A stretch of 37,483 nt of DNA from a virus. The stretch spans positions 1 to 37,483 of IMG/VR virus record IMGVR_UViG_3300034073_002379; one strand, written 5' to 3'. Shown here piece after piece: positions 1 to 8,069 of this stretch. How positions within the stretch are numbered: the first letter of the stretch is position 1; every line of letters begins with the position of its first letter. Both the position numbers and the translations under genes were made by a program. Under the pieces are notes generated by a model. The model saw nothing but the letters and a program-made list of their open reading frames with translations. It made no database searches and was not told the DNA's origin.

Positions 1-141
1 CACGGTGAGTCCAGTTTCCACACGAACGGGTCGCTGATGAGTTTTGCAGAAGGACGCAAATCAGTGTCTTATGACATCGAGAAGCGGATCAAGGCCTTGG
101 CACCCAAGGACTATCTCAAGATGTTGGAGGAGAACCAATGA
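1..141 (+). CDS. Bbp19-like virion protein, C-terminal part
   Basis: An open frame enters from the left edge and ends at the TGA at 139-141, giving 46 residues. The pattern (Phe-rich start, then FAEGRKSVSYDI and a DYLKMLEE tail) resembles the C-terminal end of the small Bbp19 family found between portal and scaffold genes in BPP-1-like podoviruses. Its last codons overlap the start codon of the scaffold gene (ATGA), so the two are probably translationally coupled. The N-terminus lies outside the window. The family call rests on recognition of a short stretch plus gene order. Confidence 0.6.
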   Translation, partial: HGESSFHTNGSLMSFAEGRKSVSYDIEKRIKALAPKDYLKMLEENQ

Positions 142-812
142 CGGATACAAGCGCGCCCGCAGTAGCGGAGCAGCCTACACAGACGACGGCGGCGGAAGCA
201 GGAACCACCCAATCCACCCCGGCGAATGCCAGCGAGACCTTGCTGACGGGCAAGGAGGAGACTGGCAATCAGGAAGGCCAACCGGCGACCGAGGACATCA
301 AGGCGGAAGACAAGCCCGCTGATGAGGGCTCCGAGGCAAAGGCTGAAGTTCCCGAGGCGTATGAGTTCAAGTTTGCCGATGGGCTTGAGGTTGACCCCTC
401 GACCCTTGGTGAGTTGAGCGATGTGGCCAAGGAGCTGAAGCTGACGCAGGAACAGGCCCAGCGCATTGCCGATCTCGGCGCGAAGCAGTCTGAACGCTGG
501 CTACAAGCCCAGCAGGAAGTCATGCAAAAGGCTGAGGAGCAATGGCTGGAAACGGTGCAGACGGACAAGGAGATCGGCGGCGACAAGCTGAACGAGAACG
601 TTGCCGTGGCACTGAAGGCAATCGAAACGTTCGGTTCGCCTGAGCTGAAGGCATTCCTGAAGGAAAGCCGTCTCGGCAATCATCCGGAGATGATCCGGTT
701 TGCTTACCGTGCCGGCAAGGCCATCGCTAATGATAGCGTGGTTCCCGGTGGGCGTCATACGAACCAATCAGATGTGCTCGCCCTCATGTATCCAACAATG
801 CAGAAAACTTAA
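138..812 (+). CDS. Capsid assembly scaffolding protein
   Basis: The product has 224 residues. The first 80 or so are low-complexity and rich in Ala, Glu and Thr. A YEFKFADGLEVD stretch follows, then a helical, highly charged region rich in Gln and Glu (LTQEQAQRIADLGAKQ) and a C-terminal GNHPEMIRFAYRAGK segment. This layout is typical of podovirus scaffolds that fill the procapsid and leave before or during packaging. It lies directly before the major capsid gene, as expected for a scaffold, and overlaps the Bbp19-like gene by four bases with GGAGGAGAACC as ribosome-binding site. No protease motif is visible, so it is called a plain scaffold. Confidence 0.75.
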   Translation: MTDTSAPAVAEQPTQTTAAEAGTTQSTPANASETLLTGKEETGNQEGQPATEDIKAEDKPADEGSEAKAEVPEAYEFKFADGLEVDPSTLGELSDVAKELKLTQEQAQRIADLGAKQSERWLQAQQEVMQKAEEQWLETVQTDKEIGGDKLNENVAVALKAIETFGSPELKAFLKESRLGNHPEMIRFAYRAGKAIANDSVVPGGRHTNQSDVLALMYPTMQKT

Positions 813-824
813 GGAGCACTACCA

Positions 825-1835
825 ATGGCTGTTCTTGATACAGCATACCCAACCCTGATGGATGTGGCGAAGACGCTCGATCCTGATGGCAAAGTCGCCA
901 ATGTCGTCAAAGTCCTGTCTCAGAAGAACGAGATTCTGGAAGACATGGTCTGGCTTGAAGGCAACCTGCCGACCGGCCACAAGACCGTAATTCAGACCGG
1001 TATTCCTGAGCCGAGCTTCAGGAAGTTCTATGGCTTCACCCAACCGACGAAGCACACCACGGCCCAAGTCACTGAGACCTGCGCCATGATGCGTGACTAT
1101 TCGGTGGTTGACGCCGAACTGGCCGACCTGAACGGCAACGCTGCGGCTTATCGCAAGCAGCAGGACGAAATGAAGCTGGAAGGCTTCAACAACAAACTGG
1201 CCCGCTCGCTTTTCTACGAGAACCAGTCCACCACTCCGGAAGCGTTCAATGGGCTTTCGATGCGCTATGCATCGAAGGCTTCGGGCATTCCGAGCGGCGA
1301 CAATATCATCCTGCCGTCTGGCACCACGCCAGACAACGCTGACAATGCCTCCATCTGGCTGATCGGTTGGGGTCCGGGCAAGGCGTTCGGGATCTACCCC
1401 AAGGGCTCGAAAGCCGGGTGGGACATGGAAGACAAGGGCCGCGTCACGGACACGGACAACGCCGGCGGACTTCGTGAAGTCTATCGCACCTATTACAAGT
1501 GGGATTGCGGCCTTGTGGTTGAGGACTGGCGCTATGCTGTCCGCATCCAGTACAACGCGGAAGACCTCACCGGCACGGCAGCTACGGGGCCTGACCTCAT
1601 CGACCTGATGACGCAGGCGCTGGAAATTCCGCCTTCGCTCAATGAAGGCCGGTTTGCGTTCTACTGCAACCGGACGGCCCGCAGCTACTTGCGCCGCCAG
1701 ATGGTTGAGAAGGTTAAGCAGTCGTCCTTGATGATGTCGGAAGTTGCTGGAAAGCATGTGCTGACCTTCGACAGCATCCCTGTCCGCCGCTGCGATGCGC
1801 TTCTCAACACCGAGACCGGCATTCCGACCTCGTAA
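825..1835 (+). CDS. Major capsid protein
   Basis: The product is 336 residues long, close to the 330-335 residues of the BPP-1 and epsilon15 capsid proteins, and has the features of the GP7/Bbp17-type HK97-fold shell protein. The N-terminus (TLMDVAKTLDPDGKVANVV) and the LEGNLPTGHKTVI region look like the N-arm and E-loop of that group. The C-terminal part ends with a region on the initial DSIPVRRCDALL pattern. A strong AAGGAG site sits 8-9 bases before ATG 825. It forms a block with the scaffold upstream and the Bbp16-like cement protein downstream. It should be the most abundant virion protein. Confidence 0.85.
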   Translation: MAVLDTAYPTLMDVAKTLDPDGKVANVVKVLSQKNEILEDMVWLEGNLPTGHKTVIQTGIPEPSFRKFYGFTQPTKHTTAQVTETCAMMRDYSVVDAELADLNGNAAAYRKQQDEMKLEGFNNKLARSLFYENQSTTPEAFNGLSMRYASKASGIPSGDNIILPSGTTPDNADNASIWLIGWGPGKAFGIYPKGSKAGWDMEDKGRVTDTDNAGGLREVYRTYYKWDCGLVVEDWRYAVRIQYNAEDLTGTAATGPDLIDLMTQALEIPPSLNEGRFAFYCNRTARSYLRRQMVEKVKQSSLMMSEVAGKHVLTFDSIPVRRCDALLNTETGIPTS

Positions 1836-1863
1836 CCCCCGATGTGATGAAAGGACTAACAAC

Positions 1864-2319
1864 ATGATTATGGATGAACTTGCAGAGTTCTGTGATGCCA
1901 CGGCCCTGAACACGGGCGGCGCAGGATCGTATCTTCTCGGTGACGTGTATGACACGGGCGGTGATGGGATCAACGATGTTGACGACCTCTATCTTGTGAT
2001 CCAGGTCGCCACGACTGCCACGTCTGGCGGTTCGGCCACGGGGCAGTTCCATCTTGTCAGTGATGCACAGGCGGCAATTGCGGCGGATGGCTCGGCCACT
2101 TACCACTGGTCCAGCCCGGCCATTGCGGTCGCTTCGCTCACGGCAGGCACCTACATTGCCAAGATCGCTCTGCCGAAAGGTCAGTACGAGCGCTATGTGG
2201 GCATCCTGCAAACTACCGCAACAGCCGCGTTCACGGCTGGCGCAATCAATGCGTTCCTGACGCCTGCTGTGGATACGTGGAAATCGTTCCCGCAAGCGGC
2301 CGGCGCCGTGATTGACTGA
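1864..2319 (+). CDS. Bbp16-like capsid cement/decoration protein
   Basis: I place the start at ATG 1864, preceded by AAAGGA, giving 151 residues. An upstream in-frame start at 1795 would overlap the capsid gene and has no good ribosome-binding site. The protein is small, rich in Ala, Gly and Thr, with predicted beta strands and a conserved-looking layout (YLLGDVYDTGG, then DLYLVIQV, then AKIALPKGQYERYVGI). This matches the Bbp16 family, which binds the outside of the capsid and stabilises it in BPP-1-type phages. Position directly after the major capsid gene supports the call. Confidence 0.7.
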   Translation: MIMDELAEFCDATALNTGGAGSYLLGDVYDTGGDGINDVDDLYLVIQVATTATSGGSATGQFHLVSDAQAAIAADGSATYHWSSPAIAVASLTAGTYIAKIALPKGQYERYVGILQTTATAAFTAGAINAFLTPAVDTWKSFPQAAGAVID

Positions 2320-2328
2320 GGCTGACCA

Positions 2329-2499
2329 ATGACGACCAAGCGAGTGAAAGTGTTGGCGCGGGGCTACCTGTTTGACCGGATCGTTGAGCCCGGTGAAGAG
2401 GTGGTTGTTCCTGCCAAGCTGAAAGGCAAGTGGTTCGAGGAAGTGGACGGGCCGAAGCCCGGCCGCAAGCCGAAAGACGATACTGCTACGGAAGCGTAG
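2329..2499 (+). CDS. Small head-region protein, unknown function
   Basis: A 56-residue basic/acidic protein starts at ATG 2329, nine bases after the cement gene. It begins MTTKRVKVLARGYLFDRIVE, is predicted to be mostly beta, and ends in a charged tail (GRKPKDDTATEA). Small ORFs of this kind are common between the cement and neck genes of these phages, but I cannot name a function. It is supported by its tight fit between neighbours, the lack of frame disruption and a typical codon pattern. A strong terminator-like hairpin begins nine bases after its stop. Confidence 0.6.
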   Translation: MTTKRVKVLARGYLFDRIVEPGEEVVVPAKLKGKWFEEVDGPKPGRKPKDDTATEA

Positions 2500-2507
2500 T
2501 GGTTACT

Positions 2508-2551
2508 GGCCGGGGCGGGTGGGTTCTCCTGTGGTGTCCGCCCCGGCCTTT
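2508..2551 (+). terminator. Strong hairpin terminator after the capsid genes
   Basis: GGCCGGGGCGG at 2508-2518 pairs perfectly with CCGCCCCGGCC at 2538-2548 (11 bp, all but uninterrupted GC), with a 19-base loop and then TTT. The U tract is short, so it may be only partly efficient. It separates the head genes from the neck and tail genes. This is the place where T7 has its T-phi terminator after gene 10. It would lower tail gene transcription relative to capsid. Confidence 0.65.
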
Positions 2552-2568
2552 CATAAACGGAGAAGCGC

Positions 2569-3237
2569 ATGACGGCCCCCATCGACATCTGCAATCTTGC
2601 GCTTTCACACATTGGCGAGCGAGGTGACATCGCCAGCATTGACCCGCCGGAGGCCAGTGTTGAGGCCCAACGGTGTGCCCAGTTCTATCCCATGACACGG
2701 AAGCTGTTGCTTGCCATGCACCCGTGGAGCTTTGCCACGAAGCGTGTCACGGCGGCAGACCTGTCGGCATCCAATACGGTGCCTGAGACATGGACCTATG
2801 CGTTTGGCCTTCCGGCTGGTGTCATCAAGATACTGGGGGTTTATGACGGCGGGGAATGGCGGGATGAGACCTATGCGGATCAGATTGCTTACGAGATCGG
2901 CTCGGACAGTACGGGGCCGAGGGTTCTCTACAGCAACGCGGAAGACGCGGTGATCCGGTACATTTTTGACCAGACGGATTCGACACTTTACCCACCCTTG
3001 TTTGTGGAGGCATTCTCCTGGCTACTCGCAGGACGGCTTGCAGGCCCGACTATCAAAGGCACAGAAGGTGTGCGCGGGGGACAGGCCGCGACCCAGCAGG
3101 GCATGGCATGGGCGATGAAGGCAGCAGCCGAAGACGCAAACCAGAGCGCGAGCCGACGGATACAGCAGGATGACCGGCACATGGCGCCTTGGATGGGCGC
3201 AAGGTCTTCTGCGCTGTGGGGCCGGACGGATCGGTAA
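2569..3237 (+). CDS. Tail tubular protein A-like adaptor
   Basis: The product has 222 residues and starts at ATG 2569 with GGAG eight bases upstream. Its start (IDICNLALSHIGERGDIASI, then ASVEAQRCAQFYP and MHPWSFATKR) is the typical opening of the T7 gp11/P22 gp4-like adaptor family, which joins the portal to the nozzle. The rest contains a beta region and a helical end rich in Ala. It overlaps the next gene by one base (TAATG), and the pair adaptor-nozzle is the usual order in podoviruses. Confidence 0.8.
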   Translation: MTAPIDICNLALSHIGERGDIASIDPPEASVEAQRCAQFYPMTRKLLLAMHPWSFATKRVTAADLSASNTVPETWTYAFGLPAGVIKILGVYDGGEWRDETYADQIAYEIGSDSTGPRVLYSNAEDAVIRYIFDQTDSTLYPPLFVEAFSWLLAGRLAGPTIKGTEGVRGGQAATQQGMAWAMKAAAEDANQSASRRIQQDDRHMAPWMGARSSALWGRTDR

Positions 3238-5696
3238 TGGCCAAGCTCTACACGAGGTCATTCAACGGCGGTGTCATCTCCCCCGAGATGGTGGGCCGTA
3301 TCGATGACGTGAAGTATAACACGGGCCTCAAGTCCTGCCTGAACTTCATGGTATTGCCGCAGGGGCCGGTCACGGCGCGGCCGGGTACGCAGTACGTGCG
3401 GGAAGTGAAAGACAGTGCAAAATATACGCGGCTGATCCCGTTCAAGTATTCCACAACGCAAACGCAGGTCATTGAACTGGGTGAGGCGTACATCCGGTTC
3501 CATTCATTCGGGGCGACACTGCTATCCTCGGCCAGCGGGCTGAGTGCATGGGATAGTGCCACGTCCTACACGCCCGGTGACAGGGTAACGAAGGGAGGTA
3601 AGATTTGGTACAACCAGGTCGCATCATTGAACCATGACCCGGAAGTGGGAGCCAACCAGTACAGTTCGACCCCATCGGTCTCGACGGCATGGGACCTGAC
3701 GGTTGCGGCGCAGACAACGCCCCCCACGGGGTATAGCAATGTGGGCGATACGCTACCCTTGACCGTTACGGTAGGCGCTCAGGTGTATATCCGGGTCATT
3801 GCCTACAACACCACGGGCCGGTGGATCACGGATGCTGAGGGCTACCCGGAATACGTCGAGACGGTGACTGAGGTCACAAACTACGTGGGCTATACCGGGG
3901 TGTCTGTCTCTGCACCTACGGGATACTGGATCGATCAGGGGCCTGATACCGGGACGCCCTCACCCTATGAGATTGCCTCGCCCTATGCCGAGAATGACCT
4001 GGCCAGCCTGACCTATGTCCAGTCCGGGGACGTGCTGACGCTTTGCCATCCCCGGTACAAGCCAAGGGAATTGCGCCGGCTGGGGGCTCTGGAATGGGTG
4101 CTGACGGAAATCACGTTCGGGTCTACGTTGTCGGCCCCTACGATCAGCGCGGTGACACCGACGACGGCCACGAGCCCAAGTGATACGCAAAGCTATAGCT
4201 ATGTGGCCACGAGTGTCAGCGATGACCAGTTGGACGAGAGTGTTGCGTCGGCAGTTTCGAGCGCAACGAACCAGCTCTTTGATACCGGGGCCAGCAATGC
4301 GATCACGTTCAGCGGGTCTGCCCGGCGCAATGTCTACAAGCTCAACGGGGGGATTTACGGCTACATTGGCCAGACCACGACGACCAGCCTGATTGATGAC
4401 AACATCGCGGCCGATACAAGCCGGGCGCCTCCGAACAATCAGAACCCGTTCGCCTCGGACTATCCGGGGGCTGTGGGGTATTTCGAGCAGCGCCGGGTAT
4501 TTGCCGGGACGACGCTGCTACCCCAGACGATATGGATGACGAAGACGGGCCTGGAGAGCAATCTGGATTATTCGATCCCGGTTCGGGATGATGACGCGAT
4601 CAGCGTGAAGATGGCCGCGCGTGAATCCTCGATCATCCGGCACATTGTCCCGATTGGTGAGCTGCTTGTCCTGACCGACAGTGCGGAATGGGTCGTCTCG
4701 TCGGGCGATAACGGGCCAATTACCCCGTTCTCTATCTCACTCCGGCCCCAGTCCTATATCGGGGCAAGCCTTGTTCAGCCGGTGATTGTGGGCACCTCTG
4801 CCGTGTATGCCGCTGCGAGGGGAGGCCATATCCGGGCAGCGGGCTATGACTTTGATGTCAACTCGTATGTGTCGATTGATATGAGCCTGCGGGCGGCTCA
4901 CCTGTTCGATTACAAGACAATCACGGACATGGGCTATGCCAAGGGGCCAATCCCGGTGATCTGGGCCACGTCCAGCGATGGCAGGCTACTCGGTATGACC
5001 TACGTTCCTGAACAGCAGGTCTACGCATGGCACACCCACGAGACATGGAACGGAACTTTTGAAAGCATCTGCGTCGTGGGTGAGGGCAATGATGACATCC
5101 TGTATGCCGTGGTCAGGCGCACGATTGATGGCAGTTCGGTGCGCTATGTCGAGCGAATGGCGAGCACATACTATGCTGAACTGGAAGACTATTTCGGGGT
5201 GGATTGCGGGCTGACCTATAGCGGATCATCGGCCACGGTGATCAGCGGGCTGGATCATCTGGAAGGTGAGACCGTCTCGATATTTGCAGAGGGCGGAGTG
5301 CAGACCCCGAAGGTCGTTGCCTCGGGATCGATCACGCTGGATAGCGCAACGACCTATGCCCATATCGGCCTTCCCCTGATTAGCCAGTTTGAGACGTTGC
5401 CGATAGCGGCGGAGATCGAAGCCTATGCTCAGTCCACAATCAAGAATGTGAACTCTGTGACCTTGAACGTCTACCGTTCGGGCGCGTTCCTGACTGGGCC
5501 GGATGTGGACCGCCTGATTGAAGGCAAGGTGAGGACAACGGAGCCTTATGGCTCTCCGCCCTCTTTGCAAACTGGGGAAATCGAAGTCAAAGTACCAGGA
5601 TCGTGGACCGATAGCGGAACGATTGTGGTATACAAATCAACGCCGACACCTCTCACGGTCGTGAGCCTGACGGCAGAAGTGGTATTTGGGGGCTGA
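3237..5696 (+). CDS. Tail nozzle protein (tubular protein B-like), with a carbohydrate-binding-like insert
   Basis: Starting at ATG 3237 (TAATG overlap) gives 819 residues, within the 750-850 range of T7 gp12-like nozzles. An in-frame ATG at 3189 lies inside the adaptor gene and is less likely. The N-terminus (SFNGGVISPEMVGRID, then NFMVLPQGPVTARPGTQYV) is the hallmark of this family. Residues about 104-155 (AWDSATSYTPGDRVTKGG, then a Trp further on) look like a small chitin/cellulose-binding CBM5/12 module inserted into the nozzle. The rest is beta-rich. The protein closes the tail tube and may touch the cell surface. Confidence 0.8.
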   Translation: MAKLYTRSFNGGVISPEMVGRIDDVKYNTGLKSCLNFMVLPQGPVTARPGTQYVREVKDSAKYTRLIPFKYSTTQTQVIELGEAYIRFHSFGATLLSSASGLSAWDSATSYTPGDRVTKGGKIWYNQVASLNHDPEVGANQYSSTPSVSTAWDLTVAAQTTPPTGYSNVGDTLPLTVTVGAQVYIRVIAYNTTGRWITDAEGYPEYVETVTEVTNYVGYTGVSVSAPTGYWIDQGPDTGTPSPYEIASPYAENDLASLTYVQSGDVLTLCHPRYKPRELRRLGALEWVLTEITFGSTLSAPTISAVTPTTATSPSDTQSYSYVATSVSDDQLDESVASAVSSATNQLFDTGASNAITFSGSARRNVYKLNGGIYGYIGQTTTTSLIDDNIAADTSRAPPNNQNPFASDYPGAVGYFEQRRVFAGTTLLPQTIWMTKTGLESNLDYSIPVRDDDAISVKMAARESSIIRHIVPIGELLVLTDSAEWVVSSGDNGPITPFSISLRPQSYIGASLVQPVIVGTSAVYAAARGGHIRAAGYDFDVNSYVSIDMSLRAAHLFDYKTITDMGYAKGPIPVIWATSSDGRLLGMTYVPEQQVYAWHTHETWNGTFESICVVGEGNDDILYAVVRRTIDGSSVRYVERMASTYYAELEDYFGVDCGLTYSGSSATVISGLDHLEGETVSIFAEGGVQTPKVVASGSITLDSATTYAHIGLPLISQFETLPIAAEIEAYAQSTIKNVNSVTLNVYRSGAFLTGPDVDRLIEGKVRTTEPYGSPPSLQTGEIEVKVPGSWTDSGTIVVYKSTPTPLTVVSLTAEVVFGG

Positions 5697-5697
5697 G

Positions 5698-6345
5698 ATG
5701 GCAGGGGCATCACTGATTGCAGGCGCCGCCAGCGGGGCGATGAACACGGTGGGGGCGTATTACGCTGCCTCCGGCCAGAAGAACGCGCTCAAGCTGCAAG
5801 CCCGTCTGGACGAGATCAATGCGCAGATTGCCGAGAGCCAAGCCCGTGATGCCTTGTTCCGGGGCGAGCGGGCAGAACAGGCATTCCGGCAGGACGTAGC
5901 ACAGCTTCGCTCGAAGCAGCGGGTAGGCTATGCGGCCGGCGGCGTAGACCTTGGGTCGGAGACTGTCGCAGCAACGCTGACATCAACGGACGTGATGAGC
6001 GAACTGGACGCGACCCAGATCAAGGCCAATGCGCTGAGAGAGGCATGGGGCATGAGGACCGAGGCGAGTAACCTCCGGTCCAGTGCGAACATGAACCGGG
6101 CGACGGCAAGTGCGATCAATCCGCTGATGCAGGCTGGCGCTACGCTGCTCACCGAGGGCGCGAAGTGGGGCGGCCAGTACGCGGCGTTCAAGGATAGCGG
6201 GGCGATTGGCGGCAAGCCTCCGCCAGCTACGGGTGTCGGTAAGCAAGCCCAAGGCGTGACGGGCAAGATCGGCTCTGTGGTGTCGAAGTATAATCCGAAC
6301 GCCTCGCTCGTGTCCAAAGTCAGAAGCTGGCTGGGCGGTCCCTGA
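5698..6345 (+). CDS. Internal virion protein, T7 gp14-like
   Basis: The 215-residue product begins at ATG 5698, two bases after the nozzle stop; a TTG at 5686 is in frame but inside the nozzle gene. The N-terminus has a Gly/Ala-rich hydrophobic stretch (SLIAGAASGAMNTVGAYY), followed by a long charged helix (residues about 28-75) and an AGGVDLGSETV motif. These are characteristic of the smallest ejection protein of T7-like podoviruses, which enters the outer membrane during genome ejection. It overlaps the next gene by TGATG. Confidence 0.7.
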   Translation: MAGASLIAGAASGAMNTVGAYYAASGQKNALKLQARLDEINAQIAESQARDALFRGERAEQAFRQDVAQLRSKQRVGYAAGGVDLGSETVAATLTSTDVMSELDATQIKANALREAWGMRTEASNLRSSANMNRATASAINPLMQAGATLLTEGAKWGGQYAAFKDSGAIGGKPPPATGVGKQAQGVTGKIGSVVSKYNPNASLVSKVRSWLGGP

Positions 6346-8069
6346 TGGCGCGGATTCCTCAATACTCAGGCGGTAACGTCCAGCCGATTGTCAGGCCCGG
6401 CCCGCGTGTCACCGGGGCGCCTAGCCAAGATCAGGCATCACTTCCCGGTCGCCAGCTTCAAGGCTTGGCTGGGGCCGTTGGCGCAGTAGGCGATGCCATT
6501 GGTGACTACGCCGCCAAGGAACAGGAGAAGATCAACAAGGTCCGGTTCAACGACGCCTATAACCAGGCGCTCAATGAAGCGAACCGGCTCAAGAACGAGA
6601 TGGCGCAGTATCAGGGCGCCGAAGCGGTCAAGGGGATCAATGGCAGGCCCCTGACGGATCATTACCGCGATGAGTTGCAGAAGGCGTTCTCGAAGATCGG
6701 GGAAGGACTGTCTGCGCCTGACCTGAAGGACGGGTTTGGGCTTGCGGCAGATGACCTTGCGGCGAAGTTCATGCGCGAGGCTGACACGTATTTTGTGGAG
6801 CAGGGTGCGGTCTATACTGAACAGGTCAGGGATGCGACGGTCATTGAATCGTTCAACCAGATTGCCACGGCGCCGTCTTCTCCCCTTGTGTCTGCCCATA
6901 TGGCACGGGCACGCGATGCGATTACCGACAAGTTGCGGGATTCTGGCTTGGACGGGGAAGCCCTTGACCAGCAGGTAAAGCGCACCCTGACGCAGGGCCA
7001 TACCAATATCATCGACCAGCTCAACAAGGCTGGCAACTATGCCGAAGCGCAGGCTTACTTTGACCGGCACAAGTCGGACTTCATGGAAGCCGATGCCAAG
7101 GCGATGCAGACCGCAATGGATGACTATGACCGTGACCTGAAAGTCATGGGCAAGGCAGACGCGATCTGGGCGGAATCCGGCGGTGACTATGGCGTGGCCA
7201 TTGGCATGGCGGCGAAGGTCACTGACCCCCGCGAGCGCGCTGATCTTGAGGCCCGCATCAACACGCTGAAGACGCAGGGCGATGCGGCGCAATCTGCCCG
7301 TGATGACGCTGACTTGCGGGAGGGAATGGGCTTTGTGGTGGCAGGGCAACCCCTGCCGGCAGAATACCGGCGCCGTGTTTCCCCATTGGTTCTCGACCGT
7401 ATCCAGACCGAACAGCGTACCCGTGCGCTCTGGGAACAGCAGATGGCCACATCCAGCGCTGAACAGAAAGCGGCCTTGAAACAGGCCAGCCAGCTATCAT
7501 TCGACTCTCTGAAGGTTGCGAGCGTCACGCGCGGCTGGCGAGAAATTTACATGACGGGACCTGAAAATTGGCCAGAGCGACTAGCCACCGATTACGCCCG
7601 TCTCTCGCCTGAGCATAAGGCAGATATTGAGCTTGATATTGCGACAAAGAAAGCGGGTGGCGGCACGGTTAATGCGGCAGATGCGGTCATTGCGGACGTG
7701 ATTAGCGGTATCGCTATGTATGGCCCGCCTGAAATGAAGGGCAAGGATTTTTCCATGTCCAGCAAAAGCACTGGCAGGGCGCTAGAGGAAGAACGTGCGG
7801 TGCTGGCGTCTATTGTGCGCCAGGCTGAGGATTATTCTCGCCGGTCGGGCGGGGCGCCGATCACGCCGCAGGATCGCAAGATCATGATTGCGCGGGCGTT
7901 CCGAGAAGCCAATCCTGCCGTGTATCCCTATGCGCCGGGAGACCAGCCCAAGAGCGTGGCTGAGGCTGCACGAGAGGCAATGGCTATCCGTGAGGACTTG
8001 CGCGAATTGCTGGGCCGTGAACCGACGCAGCAGGAAATCAACCAGATCGCACAGGAAATGGCCCGTTGA
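6345..8069 (+). CDS. Internal virion/ejection protein (gp15-position)
   Basis: A 574-residue, largely helical protein with a charged, Ala-, Gln- and Arg-rich sequence and no membrane segments. Long coiled-coil-like stretches lie at about residues 70-130 and 240-340. It occupies the place of T7 gp15 between the gp14-like gene and the giant ejection protein. I see no enzymatic motif, so the role is inferred from position and helical character. Its stop codon overlaps the TTG start of the giant gene (TTGA). Confidence 0.65.
   Translation: MARIPQYSGGNVQPIVRPGPRVTGAPSQDQASLPGRQLQGLAGAVGAVGDAIGDYAAKEQEKINKVRFNDAYNQALNEANRLKNEMAQYQGAEAVKGINGRPLTDHYRDELQKAFSKIGEGLSAPDLKDGFGLAADDLAAKFMREADTYFVEQGAVYTEQVRDATVIESFNQIATAPSSPLVSAHMARARDAITDKLRDSGLDGEALDQQVKRTLTQGHTNIIDQLNKAGNYAEAQAYFDRHKSDFMEADAKAMQTAMDDYDRDLKVMGKADAIWAESGGDYGVAIGMAAKVTDPRERADLEARINTLKTQGDAAQSARDDADLREGMGFVVAGQPLPAEYRRRVSPLVLDRIQTEQRTRALWEQQMATSSAEQKAALKQASQLSFDSLKVASVTRGWREIYMTGPENWPERLATDYARLSPEHKADIELDIATKKAGGGTVNAADAVIADVISGIAMYGPPEMKGKDFSMSSKSTGRALEEERAVLASIVRQAEDYSRRSGGAPITPQDRKIMIARAFREANPAVYPYAPGDQPKSVAEAAREAMAIREDLRELLGREPTQQEINQIAQEMAR

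Noticed and set aside
1795-1863. Upstream start for the cement protein
   Set aside because: Would overlap the capsid gene and lacks a ribosome-binding site; ATG 1864 has AAAGGA.
819-1973. 384-residue minus-strand frame over the capsid gene
   Set aside because: Shadow of the major capsid gene; no ribosome-binding site and no homologous pattern.
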